A DNA stretch of 64,000 nt. Origin: Mycolicibacterium grossiae (GTDB lineage: Bacteria > Actinomycetota > Actinomycetes > Mycobacteriales > Mycobacteriaceae). The translations under genes were made by a program, and so were the position numbers. Below are positions 53,023 through 61,870 of this stretch, piece by piece. Numbering within the stretch: the stretch's first letter is position 1; each line of letters starts with the position of its first letter. Location: the NCBI RefSeq assembly GCF_008329645.1, contig NZ_CP043474.1, forward strand, positions 1,178,001 through 1,242,000, written 5' to 3'. The notes beneath the pieces were generated by a model. The model saw nothing but the letters and a program-made list of their open reading frames with translations. It was not told the origin of the DNA and did not search any database.

Positions 53023-54343
53023 TCGTTCGGCGATCGCCCTCGGGGCGGTCGCGCTGATGGTGGCGGCGTGCTCGTCGTCGGCCTCCGACTCGCCGAACGG
53101 GTCGTCTGGGGCCTCGTCGTCTGACGAGTCGTCTTCTGCGGAGACCTCGAGCCCGGCAGGAGCGTCGGCCGCCGGGCTGGAGCAGGTCACCGTCCAGGTG
53201 CCCGACGACCTGCGCGCCGCGCCGTTCGACGCGCCGCGCACCGCGCGGGTCCCGCAGGGCTGGACGTTGTCGGTATGGGCGCGGACGCCCAAGCCCCGTC
53301 TGCTCGCGTGGACCCCGGACGGCGCCCTGCTCGTCTCGGTGCCCAGCACCGGCGAGGTGCTGCGGATGCAGCCGACCGGCGCCGGACCGCAGGAGGACGT
53401 GCTGCTGTCCGGGCTCGACCAGCCGCACGGGATGGCGTTCGCCGGGTCGACGCTGTACGTGGCCGAGAGCGACCAGGTCGACGCCTACGACTACGCCGAC
53501 GGCCGCGCGACGAATCCCCGCACCGTCGCTGCCGGGCTCCCCGACGCGCGCAGTCCGGACCTGCGCGGGGCGTACTCGCACGCGCTGAAGAGCGTGGCCG
53601 TCGGGCCCGACGGCGCCGTGTACTTCTCGATCGGTTCCACCGGCAACGTCTCCGCCGAGGACCGCACCGCCACTCCCCCGCGCGCGACGATCATGCGGAT
53701 CCCACCCGGCGGTGGTCCCGCGGCACCGTTCGCGACGGGCGTGCGCAACGGCACCGGCCTCGCCGTCGCTCCGGACGGCACGGTGTGGACGGCCGTGAAC
53801 AATCGCGACAACGTCGCGTTCCCGGAGGAGGGCCCGCAGTACGGGCAGGTGGTGCCCGACTACGTCGACGAGAACCCGCCGGAGTCGCTGGCGAAGGTCA
53901 CCCCCGGGCGCGAACTCGGTTGGCCCTACTGCAATCCCAGCGGCGGTCCGGCGAACCTGGCGTTCATCCGCGACGTCCAGACCAACGCCGACGGCACGAA
54001 GCTGGACTGCGCCGCACTGCCGCCCGTCGAGCAGAGCTTCGGCGCGCATTCGGCCCCGCTCGGGCTCGGCTTCGTCGACGGGCAGCTGCCGGCGCCGTAT
54101 GCCGCGGGAGCGCTCGCCGGCGTGCACGGGTCGTGGAACCGGGAACCGCCGCGCGCGCCGGAGGTGTCGTTCTTCCCGTGGCGCGACGGTGGCCTCGGCG
54201 ACCAGCAGACCCTGATCGGCGGCTTTCAGGGCGACGACGGATCGCGCTGGGGCCGGCCGGTCGCCGCGGTCGTCAGCCCGGACCGCGCCGTGTACGTCAG
54301 CGACGACTACGCCGACGCCATCTACCGGCTGTCCCCGCCCTAG
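53000..54343 (+). CDS. Glucose/sorbosone dehydrogenase-like lipoprotein (PQQ beta-propeller)
   Basis: A 447-residue exported lipoprotein with lipobox MVAACSSS (Cys24) and a Ser/Glu-rich spacer. The six-bladed propeller core contains LLVSVPSTGEVLRM, DQPHGMAFAGSTLYVAES, LKSVAVGPDGAVYFSIGS, GVRNGTGLAVAPDGTVW and the ending GRPVAAVVSPDRAVYVSDDYADAIYRL. Members of PF07995 oxidise sugars using PQQ; whether PQQ is made or imported here is unknown. ATG 53000 overlaps the pirin gene, so translation is coupled. Confidence 0.85.
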   Translation: MRVWLRHSRSAIALGAVALMVAACSSSASDSPNGSSGASSSDESSSAETSSPAGASAAGLEQVTVQVPDDLRAAPFDAPRTARVPQGWTLSVWARTPKPRLLAWTPDGALLVSVPSTGEVLRMQPTGAGPQEDVLLSGLDQPHGMAFAGSTLYVAESDQVDAYDYADGRATNPRTVAAGLPDARSPDLRGAYSHALKSVAVGPDGAVYFSIGSTGNVSAEDRTATPPRATIMRIPPGGGPAAPFATGVRNGTGLAVAPDGTVWTAVNNRDNVAFPEEGPQYGQVVPDYVDENPPESLAKVTPGRELGWPYCNPSGGPANLAFIRDVQTNADGTKLDCAALPPVEQSFGAHSAPLGLGFVDGQLPAPYAAGALAGVHGSWNREPPRAPEVSFFPWRDGGLGDQQTLIGGFQGDDGSRWGRPVAAVVSPDRAVYVSDDYADAIYRLSPP

Positions 54344-54456
54344 CCACGTCGCGGCGGCCGTGGCTCGCCGCCGCCCTACTCGGCACACCGGGGCGGAGCT
54401 GGCAAATCAGTCGGTGACCGCGCCGACGCCGCAGCGTGATGTTGCTGTGACGAAAG

Positions 54457-54484
54457 TTGACAGTGTTTCACCTGTGGTTATCGT
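54457..54484 (+). promoter_or_regulatory. Candidate sigma-A-like promoter of the phosphodiester glycosidase gene
   Basis: TTGACA at 54457-54462 and TATCGT at 54479-54484 are 16 bp apart. The predicted start of transcription (about 54491) is less than 10 bases before the GTG at 54500, so the mRNA may be nearly leaderless. Confidence 0.55.
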
Positions 54485-54499
54485 GGTCTCATCGTTCGC

Positions 54500-55603
54500 G
54501 TGCTGACGAAGGGGCCACCGGTGTCGAGACCCGCTGCAAAGCTCCGGCGCCTCGTCTCGTGCACCACGACGCTGTTGCTGTGCGCGAGTCTGCAGACCGT
54601 GACGCACGCGCCTCTCGCACGGGCTGCCGACGGCGCCGGACTGCTGGCGAGCGCGATCGCGGCGACGCGCGGCACCTACTTGGTGTATCACTTCGGCGCG
54701 AGCCATCCGGCCCCCATGCGCAACGCCGCCGGCGACTCCTACGAGATGCCCAGCGGCGGTCACCTGATGATCGTCAAGGCCGCCTCGCAGCGGCTCACCC
54801 CGCGCCTGCTCGTCGACTCGCACCGCGGCTATCAGGCCCGCTGCGAACGGGATCCGCGCGCCCGCACCGCCGAGGGACTGCTGCAGGCGTCGGAGGTCTT
54901 CACGCCCGTGCAGGCGTGGCAGGCGCTCGGGCAGCCGACCCTCGCCATCAACGCCAACTTCTTCGACGTGCGCGGGCAGGCCGGCGGCTCGTGGAAGACC
55001 ACCGGGTGTTCGTCACCGCTCGGGGCATACGTCGACACCACCCGCGGGCAGGGCCAGGCCAACGCCGCGGTCACCGGCACGGTGCCCTACGCCGGCAAGC
55101 AGGGTCTGTCCGCCGGCAACGAGACGTGGACGGCGCTGCACACGATGATCCTGCCGGTCGCCGGGGCGCCGTTCGTGGTGGCACCGCGGTCGGCCGACGA
55201 CTTCGACGCCGCAGGCCCGGTGATCGCGGACCTGATGGCCAAGGGCGTGCGCTTCGTCGCCGTCGCGGGGCTCGGGCTGCTCGCGCCGGGCGACACCGGC
55301 CAGTTGAACGACGGCGGTCCGAGCGCCGCACGCACCGCGCTGGCCTACTCCCGGGAGAAGGACGAGATGTACGTCTTCCAGGGTGGCAGCCACACGCCGG
55401 ACCAGCTGCAGGACCTGTTCCGCGCCCTCGGCAGCGACACCGCCATCCTGCTCGACGGCGGCGGCTCGTCGGCCATCGTGCTGCGTCGCGAGGCCGGCGG
55501 GATGTGGGCGGGCGCCGGGGTGCCGCGCGGCTCCTGCGACACCCAGCAGGTGCTGTGCGACTCCCGGGAACGGGCGCTGCCGAGTTGGCTGGCGTTCAGT
55601 TGA
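54500..55603 (+). CDS. Exported phosphodiester glycosidase (NAGPA/DUF2233) family protein
   Basis: A 367-residue secreted protein, signal peptide about residues 1-42 (APLARA|ADG). The NAGPA-like core has TLAINANFFDVRG and the hallmark DGGGSSAIVLR near residue 320, with LNDGGPSAARTALAYSR before. The family cleaves phosphodiester-linked sugars (as mammalian uncovering enzyme does); a wall-glycan substrate is possible. Start is GTG 54500 or another 27 bases on (the MSRPAAK-like GTG at 54521). Its stop is 2 bp from the convergent secreted-protein gene. Confidence 0.82.
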   Translation: MLTKGPPVSRPAAKLRRLVSCTTTLLLCASLQTVTHAPLARAADGAGLLASAIAATRGTYLVYHFGASHPAPMRNAAGDSYEMPSGGHLMIVKAASQRLTPRLLVDSHRGYQARCERDPRARTAEGLLQASEVFTPVQAWQALGQPTLAINANFFDVRGQAGGSWKTTGCSSPLGAYVDTTRGQGQANAAVTGTVPYAGKQGLSAGNETWTALHTMILPVAGAPFVVAPRSADDFDAAGPVIADLMAKGVRFVAVAGLGLLAPGDTGQLNDGGPSAARTALAYSREKDEMYVFQGGSHTPDQLQDLFRALGSDTAILLDGGGSSAIVLRREAGGMWAGAGVPRGSCDTQQVLCDSRERALPSWLAFS

Positions 55604-55605
55604 GG

Positions 55606-58245
55606 TCAGGCGGCGTCGGACTGGCTGCCGGACGAGGCGCTGCTGGTCCCGTCCTTGGCGCCCGCGTCCTTGGCGGCGGTACCGGACGTCGTGGAAGTCG
55701 ACGTGGTGCTGCCCGTGGAACTCGTCGAGGTGGTCGTGGACCCGGCCGTGGTGCCGTCCTTGGCGTCACCGCCGGTGGTGCCGCTGGTCGAGGCGGGCTT
55801 GTCCTTGGAGGCGTCGGCGCTGTCGCGGACGACGTTGAGCGCGGGCTTGCTGCTCTCCTCGGTGTCCGGCTTGGCGTGCTTCGGCGTGCTGGTGCTCGCG
55901 GCCGGCTCGGTGCCGTCGTCGGGCTTGGCGTGCTTCGGCGTCGACGTCTCCGTCGCGGTCTCGTCCTGCTGGCCCTGCTGGGCCTCGTCGGTGGCACCCT
56001 CGGTCCCGGTGCCGCCCGCCTCGGTCGGCGTCTCGGTGGCAGGCGTCTGGGTTCCGGGCGTCTCGGTTCCGGTCTGGTCCTTGCCGGCGGCGGCCTCGCC
56101 CTGCTGCTCGGTCTGCTCGCCGCTCGCCGCGCCCTCGGTCGCCTGCGCGGTGCCCGCGGCGTCCTTGCCGGTCTCGGTCTGGCCGCCCTCGGCATCGGTG
56201 CCGTCCTGCTGCGCTGACGACGTCGCGTCGGTCTCGGCGCCTGCAGGGAGCCGCAGGGCGGAGAAGCGTGCGTTCGCGTCGGGCACGTCGGACACCGTCC
56301 GCGCCGCGTTGAGGGTGCTGGCCCCGGCGCCGAGGCCGCCCAGGCCCAGTCCGCCGAGCAGTCCGCCGACGAGGTTGTTGATGACCCCGGTCAGCCCGTT
56401 GACCAGGCCCCCGAGCCCGCCGAGCGGGTTGCCCAAGCCGCCGACGATGCCACCGGTGCCGCCGGTGCCGCCGAGCAGGCTGCCGTCGAACAGCGCGGTG
56501 ATGAGGTTCTGCAGCACGTTGGGCCCGGCCGCGGTCGGGTTGCCGCTGAAGAACTCCTTCTGGATGCCGCCGACGAACGCGTTGAAGGCATCACCGAGCG
56601 CCCGGCCGTAGTCGATGTTGGCGAAGGAGAGGAACGGCGTCTCGACGTTCGCGTCGGTGAAGTCGCGGGTGTAGGTGCCGTCGGGGTTCTGCACCACGTT
56701 CGCGTAGCCGATGTTGGTGAGGATGCTCAGCGCCGGAGCCAGTGCGTTCGCGATGCGCATCGGGATCTGCGCGAGCGGGCTCAGACCCACCACGTTGAGG
56801 AAGTCCGACGCCAGGTACAGCGGCTCGAGCATCGGCAGCGTCTTGGACTGCAGGGTGAGGTACAGGTTGAGCGCCAGCGGATCCGTCGGGCTGGTCGCCT
56901 CGTTCAACGCGTTCTGGACCAACTCCAGGATGTCGTCGTCGAGGCCCTCGAGGGTCAGCCCGCGCAGCATGTAGGTCGGCGACAGCGCCGCAGCCAGGTT
57001 GTTGGTGAGGGTGAACGCGTTGGGCCACGACGCGAGGTCGGACAGCGGCTGATACTCGATTCCGGCGTCCACCAGGATCGGTAGCACGTTGGCACCGCCG
57101 AGATGCAGCCCGAAGGGACCGCCACCGGTGCCGCCGACGCCGGTGACCTGCGTGGTCGGGTTGACGGTGTTGATGCCGAACAGCGCCGCGAGCGGTCCGA
57201 ACCGGGCGAGCAGCCCACCGTCGGGTCGTGCCGGGTTGTTGATGAGCACCATCGGCAGGATGGTCAGGCTGCCGAGGATCGCGTCGGTCGACACCGCCGG
57301 GTTGCCCCCGGGCTGATTGACCAGATCAGCGATCACCTGCTCGTAGGCCATCGCCGTGGCGAAGGCACCCATGCCGATGCCGATCGTGGGCACCGCCCGG
57401 ACCGCGAGGACGTCGGGGATGTTGTCGGTCAAATTGAGCACCTGGTTGAGCAACTGATTCAGCCCGAGTGCGAGGACGGGGCCGACGAGCGGGTTGCTGG
57501 TCGCGCGCTCGACGATTTCGCGCAGCAGACCGTCGACGCCGAGATTCGCGTACTCCGAGTCGTTGATCGCGTTCGCGACGGAGTTCGGCAGACCCGGCAC
57601 CCAGCCGAGGTCGACGCCCAGCGTCTTCAGTGCCGAGAACGTCGGGCCCGCGGTGATGACGTTCAGGCCGGGGATGTCCAGCCCGCCGAGGTTCAAGGGG
57701 TCGGCGAGGTCGAGGCCGAGCAGCGCGAGGACGCCGGTGAGCGTGGCGTCGGTGAGTTCGTCGACGCCGAGGAGGTTGATGAGATTCGTCAGCGCGGTGA
57801 GATCGAGGCCGGAGAGCCCCAACGCCTGCAGCAGGCCGGGGACGATCGGGAGTTCCTGCGTCAGCGATGCCAGGATGCCCGGCAGCAGGTTGGACGGGAC
57901 GTCGGTGAGGATCCGGTCGAGCAGGCTGCGCGGGTCGATGCCTGCGGCCTGGGCCAGCGCCGCGAGGTTGATGCCGTTGACGACGGCGCGCGTCAGCTGG
58001 TCGGCCACGGCCTGGCCGGAGCCGTACAGCGCGGAGCCGAGCCCGCCGGTCAGATCGGGCACCTGGCTGGAGTTCGGCAGCAACCGGATCGCCGCGGCCA
58101 GGTCGACGGCGTCGTGGGACACCGGCTTGGTCGGCGCGGGGGCGGGGGCGGCGCCGACGGTCAAAGCCGACACGGTCGCTGTCGCGGTGGCGACGACCGC
58201 CACCCGCTTGGTCCGAGCGCTCACCGTGCGATGCTTCGCTGCCAT
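55606..58245 (-). CDS. Large secreted PE-PPE-domain-like protein with acidic Thr/Ser-rich tail
   Basis: An 879-residue exported protein. It has a signal peptide (about 1-37, ending GAAPAP) but no PE or PPE domain. Residues about 55-250 are helical and Leu/Asn-rich (LLDRILTDVPSNLLPGIL). Residues 290-560 resemble the C-terminal PE-PPE (PF08237) fold: YLTLQSKTLPMLEPLYLAS and LSPLAQIPMRIANALAPALSILTNIGYAN. The Ser of that serine-hydrolase-like family is not evident. A Gly/Leu-rich stretch (GGLVNGLTGVINNLVGGLL) precedes ~230 disordered residues with a duplicated STPKHAKPD unit. ATG 58245 has AAGGAA upstream. Probably a cell-surface protein. Confidence 0.62.
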   Translation of the reverse strand: MAAKHRTVSARTKRVAVVATATATVSALTVGAAPAPAPTKPVSHDAVDLAAAIRLLPNSSQVPDLTGGLGSALYGSGQAVADQLTRAVVNGINLAALAQAAGIDPRSLLDRILTDVPSNLLPGILASLTQELPIVPGLLQALGLSGLDLTALTNLINLLGVDELTDATLTGVLALLGLDLADPLNLGGLDIPGLNVITAGPTFSALKTLGVDLGWVPGLPNSVANAINDSEYANLGVDGLLREIVERATSNPLVGPVLALGLNQLLNQVLNLTDNIPDVLAVRAVPTIGIGMGAFATAMAYEQVIADLVNQPGGNPAVSTDAILGSLTILPMVLINNPARPDGGLLARFGPLAALFGINTVNPTTQVTGVGGTGGGPFGLHLGGANVLPILVDAGIEYQPLSDLASWPNAFTLTNNLAAALSPTYMLRGLTLEGLDDDILELVQNALNEATSPTDPLALNLYLTLQSKTLPMLEPLYLASDFLNVVGLSPLAQIPMRIANALAPALSILTNIGYANVVQNPDGTYTRDFTDANVETPFLSFANIDYGRALGDAFNAFVGGIQKEFFSGNPTAAGPNVLQNLITALFDGSLLGGTGGTGGIVGGLGNPLGGLGGLVNGLTGVINNLVGGLLGGLGLGGLGAGASTLNAARTVSDVPDANARFSALRLPAGAETDATSSAQQDGTDAEGGQTETGKDAAGTAQATEGAASGEQTEQQGEAAAGKDQTGTETPGTQTPATETPTEAGGTGTEGATDEAQQGQQDETATETSTPKHAKPDDGTEPAASTSTPKHAKPDTEESSKPALNVVRDSADASKDKPASTSGTTGGDAKDGTTAGSTTTSTSSTGSTTSTSTTSGTAAKDAGAKDGTSSASSGSQSDAA

Positions 58246-58309
58246 CTGACCTGTTCCTTCCCCGACGCCCATGCTGATTCACAGGACGTTAACACTTACG
58301 CCGACGGCA

Positions 58310-58315
58310 ATAGTA
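58310..58315 (-). promoter_or_regulatory. Candidate -10 element of the large secreted-protein gene
   Basis: Read on the minus strand this is TACTAT, in an AT-rich patch 65-70 bp before the start at 58245; no good -35 box was found. The remainder of the 291-bp gap (58316-58536) shows no gene that I can support. Confidence 0.3.
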
Positions 58316-58536
58316 CAGATTGCTGAGCTAACACCCCTGCTCACGACGGTCGAGGTGGCTGGCGCGAACCGTCACCGCCGCAACGGCGTTCGCGCGCCAA
58401 CCGGCTGGCAAACGACACCGGCGACATTCGCGCCCGGCAATGGATAGCCCGACTAGTCGTCCTCGGCGTTCCGGCCCGCGGTGCCATATTTGCCGAACGA
58501 GGCGTCCGCGACGCATCGGTCGACCAAGATCACTAC

Positions 58537-59310
58537 TCAGCCCCGTGCAGCCAGTGCGCTGCGCGTGGCCTCGGTCACACTCGCGGCGTACCCGGCGCCG
58601 AACAGCGCGACGTGCATCAGCAACGGATACAGCTGATGCAGGCCACGGCGGACCTGCCAGCCCGGCCGCAGCGGCCGGTGCTCCTGGTAGCCCTCGATGA
58701 CGGCGTCGTGGTGCGGGCAGCCGAACAAGGCGAGCATTGCCAGATCCGTCTCGTGATGTCCGCCGTGCGCCGCCGGGTCGATCAGGACGACGCCGCGTGG
58801 CGTCCACAGCACGTTGCCGTTCCACAGGTCGCCGTGCAGCCGCGACGGGGTCGCGTCGTCGTCGTAGTCGCCCGCGCGGGCGCGGTCGATCACCGTTGCG
58901 ACGTCCCTCCTGGTGCCTGCGGCCAGTGTCGGCGCTGCAGCATCGAGCGCAGGACCGAGCCGCTCCTCGGCGAGGAACGCGCCCCACGACGCGTACGCGC
59001 CGTACGACATCGGCAGCGGCCGTTCGGCGGGCCCGAAGTACCCGGGCCCGGACCAACCGTCGGGCGGCGAGCCGAACGCGTCGGCGCCCGCAGCGTGCGT
59101 CACCGCGAGCCGCCTGCCGAATTGGCGGGCCGCGTCCGCGTGGGGGCGGACCCGCTCGAGTCGCTCGATGTCGAGGCCGGTCTCGTCGAAGGAGTGCACC
59201 CGCGCGCACGGCACGCCACCGGAGACGGCACCGAGCCAACGCAATCCGTGCGCCTCGGCGGCGAACAGGCCGGGCGGCGCCGACGGATTGGTCTTGCGGA
59301 AGATGTGCAC
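58537..59310 (-). CDS. Fructosamine kinase / kinase-related protein
   Basis: A 257-residue aminoglycoside-phosphotransferase-fold kinase that phosphorylates ketoamine (glycation) adducts so they can be removed. The catalytic loop is RLHGDLWNGNVLW and the metal site VLIDPAAHGGHHETDLAM. The typical lysine region lies near the start (FRKTNPSAPPGLFAAEAHGLRWL), so the N-terminal nucleotide lobe is short and may be partly trimmed. The GTG at 59310 lies 3 bp after the DUF1275 stop, so it is the end of the mce1-type transcription unit, an unusual place for this enzyme. Confidence 0.88.
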   Translation of the reverse strand: MHIFRKTNPSAPPGLFAAEAHGLRWLGAVSGGVPCARVHSFDETGLDIERLERVRPHADAARQFGRRLAVTHAAGADAFGSPPDGWSGPGYFGPAERPLPMSYGAYASWGAFLAEERLGPALDAAAPTLAAGTRRDVATVIDRARAGDYDDDATPSRLHGDLWNGNVLWTPRGVVLIDPAAHGGHHETDLAMLALFGCPHHDAVIEGYQEHRPLRPGWQVRRGLHQLYPLLMHVALFGAGYAASVTEATRSALAARG

Positions 59311-59313
59311 TCC

Positions 59314-60000
59314 TCAGTCCGCGGTGGCGCGTGCGGGTGCCGGCCCGTACGCGAAGACCGCGGCACCGGCAGCCACGGCGGCGGCCGCGAGACCGATGAC
59401 GGGGGCAACGGTCACGCGGGTGAGGGTGGCGCCGAGGACGGCGCCGCCGAGCATCGTCAGCACCACCCCGTAGCGCAGCTTCTCGCGCTGGCCGGTGCCA
59501 CCGGCCAACCGGCTGTCGAAGCCGATGCCGACGATCGTCGACGTCAGCACGGTGGTGCTGAGTTCCTGGATGCCGAACTGGCGGGCGGTGGCGTTCTGCA
59601 TGCCGAACGTCACGGCCAGCCCCGCGATCAGGACGAGCTTGCCGTTGTCGTGGTAGCTCAGCACACCGGTGCCCGCGAGGACCGCCAGCACGGTCAGCAT
59701 GACCACCTCGATGCCGAGCGCCACCAGCAGCCACCGCCGCACGCGCACGTCGAGGTGCCGGGCCAGCCGGCCGCCCAGCACCGTGCCGGTCACGAAGCTG
59801 GCGAAGGCGACCACCGCGGCGGTGAGGTCGACGCCGGAGTGCGGCACGAACCAGAACCCCAGGAATATGACGTTGCCGGTCATGTTCGCCACGAAGACGT
59901 GTCCGAGCACCAGCACGCTGACGGCGTCCACCAGACCGGTGGCGAACGTCAGCAGCAGCAGCGCGGCGACCGTGGCACGGTCGGAGACCGGGGACTGCAT
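59314..60000 (-). CDS. DUF1275 (YoaK) family membrane protein
   Basis: A 228-residue protein with six hydrophobic helices. The family elements FATGLVDAVSVLVLGHVFVANMTGNVIFLG and AGLAVTFGMQNATARQFG are clear, and YGVVLTMLGGAVLG follows. The ATG at 60000 (MQSPVSDRATV) is the natural start; longer frames overlap the preceding gene. It is 11 bp after the Mce-associated gene and 3 bp before the kinase. Function unknown; possibly a transporter. Confidence 0.87.
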   Translation of the reverse strand: MQSPVSDRATVAALLLLTFATGLVDAVSVLVLGHVFVANMTGNVIFLGFWFVPHSGVDLTAAVVAFASFVTGTVLGGRLARHLDVRVRRWLLVALGIEVVMLTVLAVLAGTGVLSYHDNGKLVLIAGLAVTFGMQNATARQFGIQELSTTVLTSTIVGIGFDSRLAGGTGQREKLRYGVVLTMLGGAVLGATLTRVTVAPVIGLAAAAVAAGAAVFAYGPAPARATAD

Positions 60001-60011
60001 CGCGGTGCGGA

Positions 60012-61343
60012 CTACAGCCGCGGCGTCAGGTCCAGCGAGGTGACGGCCTGCATCTGCGTGATCCGCCACTTCCGGTCCTCGAGCCGCAGGCCCAGCCGGT
60101 AGGACAGGTAGCGCAGCGACGGGATGCCCTTCGTGACCGGGCTAGTGGCCACCGAGTTCGTGTAGACCAGCGCCGTCGCCTCCGTCGGCGACAGATCCTC
60201 CACGGCGGTCCCCATCACCTGGGTGACGTTGCTGACCTGCGCCTGCTTGTTGGTGCTGACGATCGAGTCGATGTACCGGCGGTAGTCGGTCGCGAAGTCG
60301 CCGCCGAGGTAACGCGCCGCCCGGTCCGGCAGCGAGTCCATGTCCTCGGGGGTGTACGTCCACAGCGTCGTGATGGCGTCGGCCGAGACCTTGGCGATCT
60401 CGAACTTCGTCTGGACCTCTGCGCGATCCGCGAGGTACGGCTGCAGGGCGGCACCCGCGAACGCGGCAGCACCCACGACCAGGACGCCTGCCGCGGCGGC
60501 CGCCACCTTCAGCGCACGGCCTGCGGTCCGGTGCGGGACGAGCACGGGCTCGGGTGCCTCGTCGGCTTCGGAGGTGGCGGCGGACTCGGGTGCCTCGGAG
60601 GTCTCGGCGGTCTCGGTCGATTCGGCGTCTTCGGTGCTGACGGGGTCGACGTCGTCGGCCTCGGGCGCAACCGTGGTGTCGGCCACCGCTGCCGTCGTGA
60701 CGACGTCGGTCTCGGTCTCGTCCGCCGGTGCGGCGGCGACGTCCTCGGCCGACGTCGTATCAACAGGCGCCGTGTCCACAGGCGTCGTATCCGCGGGCGC
60801 AGTGCTCGCAGGCGTGGTGTCCAGAGGCGACGGGTCTGGCACCGCGTCGGGCGTCTCGGTGACGACGGGCGCGGCCGGTGCGGCCTTCTTGCGTCCCCAG
60901 CCGAAGCGGCGGCGCGTCGTCGTCGGCTCCGCAGTCTGCGGCTCCGCTGTCGTCGACTTCGCAGCCGGCTCGGCGGCGGCCGGCTCCGGCGTCACCGTCT
61001 CGGCCGGCGCCTCGGACGGCGCCACGGTCTCCTGCGATTCCTCGGACGCCTCGGGGGCATCCGCCGACGCCGGCACCTCGTTCACCGGTGTCTCGTTCAC
61101 CGGCGTCTCGGCCTCCGGCGCTCCGGTTTCCGAGGTCTCGAACTCTGGCGAGACCACCTCCGGCGACGCAGCCTCAGCCTGCCCCACCTCGGCCTGCCCC
61201 ACTTCGGGCTGCCCGGCCTCCGGCGCCGCCTCGGCCTGCGCCTGCCGCAGTTCCCGGCGCGACAGCCGGTGCCGGCGGGCGGCCTTGCCCTGAGGAACCG
61301 CGCCGGAGGTCAGATCACCTGGACCAGCTTGCTGATCTTCCAC
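60012..61343 (-). CDS. Mce-associated membrane protein (Rv0178-like) with long acidic repeat N-terminus
   Basis: A 443-residue protein, versus 244 for Rv0178. The first ~270 residues are disordered and rich in Glu, Pro, Ala, Thr, with repeats such as PEVGQAEVGQAEA, ETPVNETPVNE and ASTAPADTTPVDTAPVD. One TM helix (about 280-305, LKVAAAAAGVLVVGAAAFAGAAL) follows, then the Mas domain (YTPEDMDSLPDRAARYLGGDF to WRITQMQAVTSLDL). Mas proteins support the Mce1 lipid importer. The GTG at 61343 overlaps the preceding gene by 34 bp; no other good start exists before the TM helix. Confidence 0.8.
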   Translation of the reverse strand: MEDQQAGPGDLTSGAVPQGKAARRHRLSRRELRQAQAEAAPEAGQPEVGQAEVGQAEAASPEVVSPEFETSETGAPEAETPVNETPVNEVPASADAPEASEESQETVAPSEAPAETVTPEPAAAEPAAKSTTAEPQTAEPTTTRRRFGWGRKKAAPAAPVVTETPDAVPDPSPLDTTPASTAPADTTPVDTAPVDTTSAEDVAAAPADETETDVVTTAAVADTTVAPEADDVDPVSTEDAESTETAETSEAPESAATSEADEAPEPVLVPHRTAGRALKVAAAAAGVLVVGAAAFAGAALQPYLADRAEVQTKFEIAKVSADAITTLWTYTPEDMDSLPDRAARYLGGDFATDYRRYIDSIVSTNKQAQVSNVTQVMGTAVEDLSPTEATALVYTNSVATSPVTKGIPSLRYLSYRLGLRLEDRKWRITQMQAVTSLDLTPRL

Positions 61344-61870
61344 TGCTCTCCCTCCTCGATCGTCGTGGCGACCCAGCGGCTCGCGCTCTCCACCGTCGGC
61401 CGGCCGTCACGACCGGGCGTGGTCACGTTCGCGGCCACCAGGACGTCGGCGCTGCCGTTCGCGTTCCACCGCTCCACACCGGCGGCCAACACGTCGCCCT
61501 TGGTCGGCTCGGTGCGAGCGACCTGGATGACGATCTCGTTGCTGCGCTCCTTGAACGACGTCGCGAACTCGCCGGTCGCCTGCCCGAGGATGTCATCGAC
61601 GTACTGGTTGGCGTTGAAAGGGTCGAGCGACGTGTACCGGACCATGAACTCCCGCACGTACCCGAGCGCGGCCGCGTCGCGCAGGTCGGTGCGCCGGGTG
61701 CTCTCGTGGTTCACGGCGACGAAGACGCAACCCACGATCGCGGCGATCGCCAGCAGTGCCGACACGACCGCAGTCACCGGCAGACCCCAGCGCCGCGGGC
61801 CCTTCGGCGCGCTCATGGGCGCGGCGAAGTAGTCCCGATCGGTGGGGTCGACCAGCCGACGCGGGCTCAT
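61310..61870 (-). CDS. Mce-associated membrane protein (Rv0177-like)
   Basis: A 186-residue protein, like Rv0177 (184). A short cytoplasmic segment, one TM helix (about 32-52, VTAVVSALLAIAAIVGCVFVAV) and an extracytoplasmic Mas domain (YTSLDPFNANQYVDDILGQA, VAANVTTPGRDGRPTVESA, KISKLVQVI). ATG 61870 overlaps the stop of the RDD gene as ATGA. It is part of the mce1 downstream cluster that stabilises the Mce1 fatty-acid import complex. Confidence 0.88.
   Translation of the reverse strand: MSPRRLVDPTDRDYFAAPMSAPKGPRRWGLPVTAVVSALLAIAAIVGCVFVAVNHESTRRTDLRDAAALGYVREFMVRYTSLDPFNANQYVDDILGQATGEFATSFKERSNEIVIQVARTEPTKGDVLAAGVERWNANGSADVLVAANVTTPGRDGRPTVESASRWVATTIEEGEQWKISKLVQVI

Noticed and set aside
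58328..59734. A 468-residue minus-strand open frame
   Set aside because: It overlaps the fructosamine kinase and DUF1275 genes in another frame and has Arg-rich noise composition.
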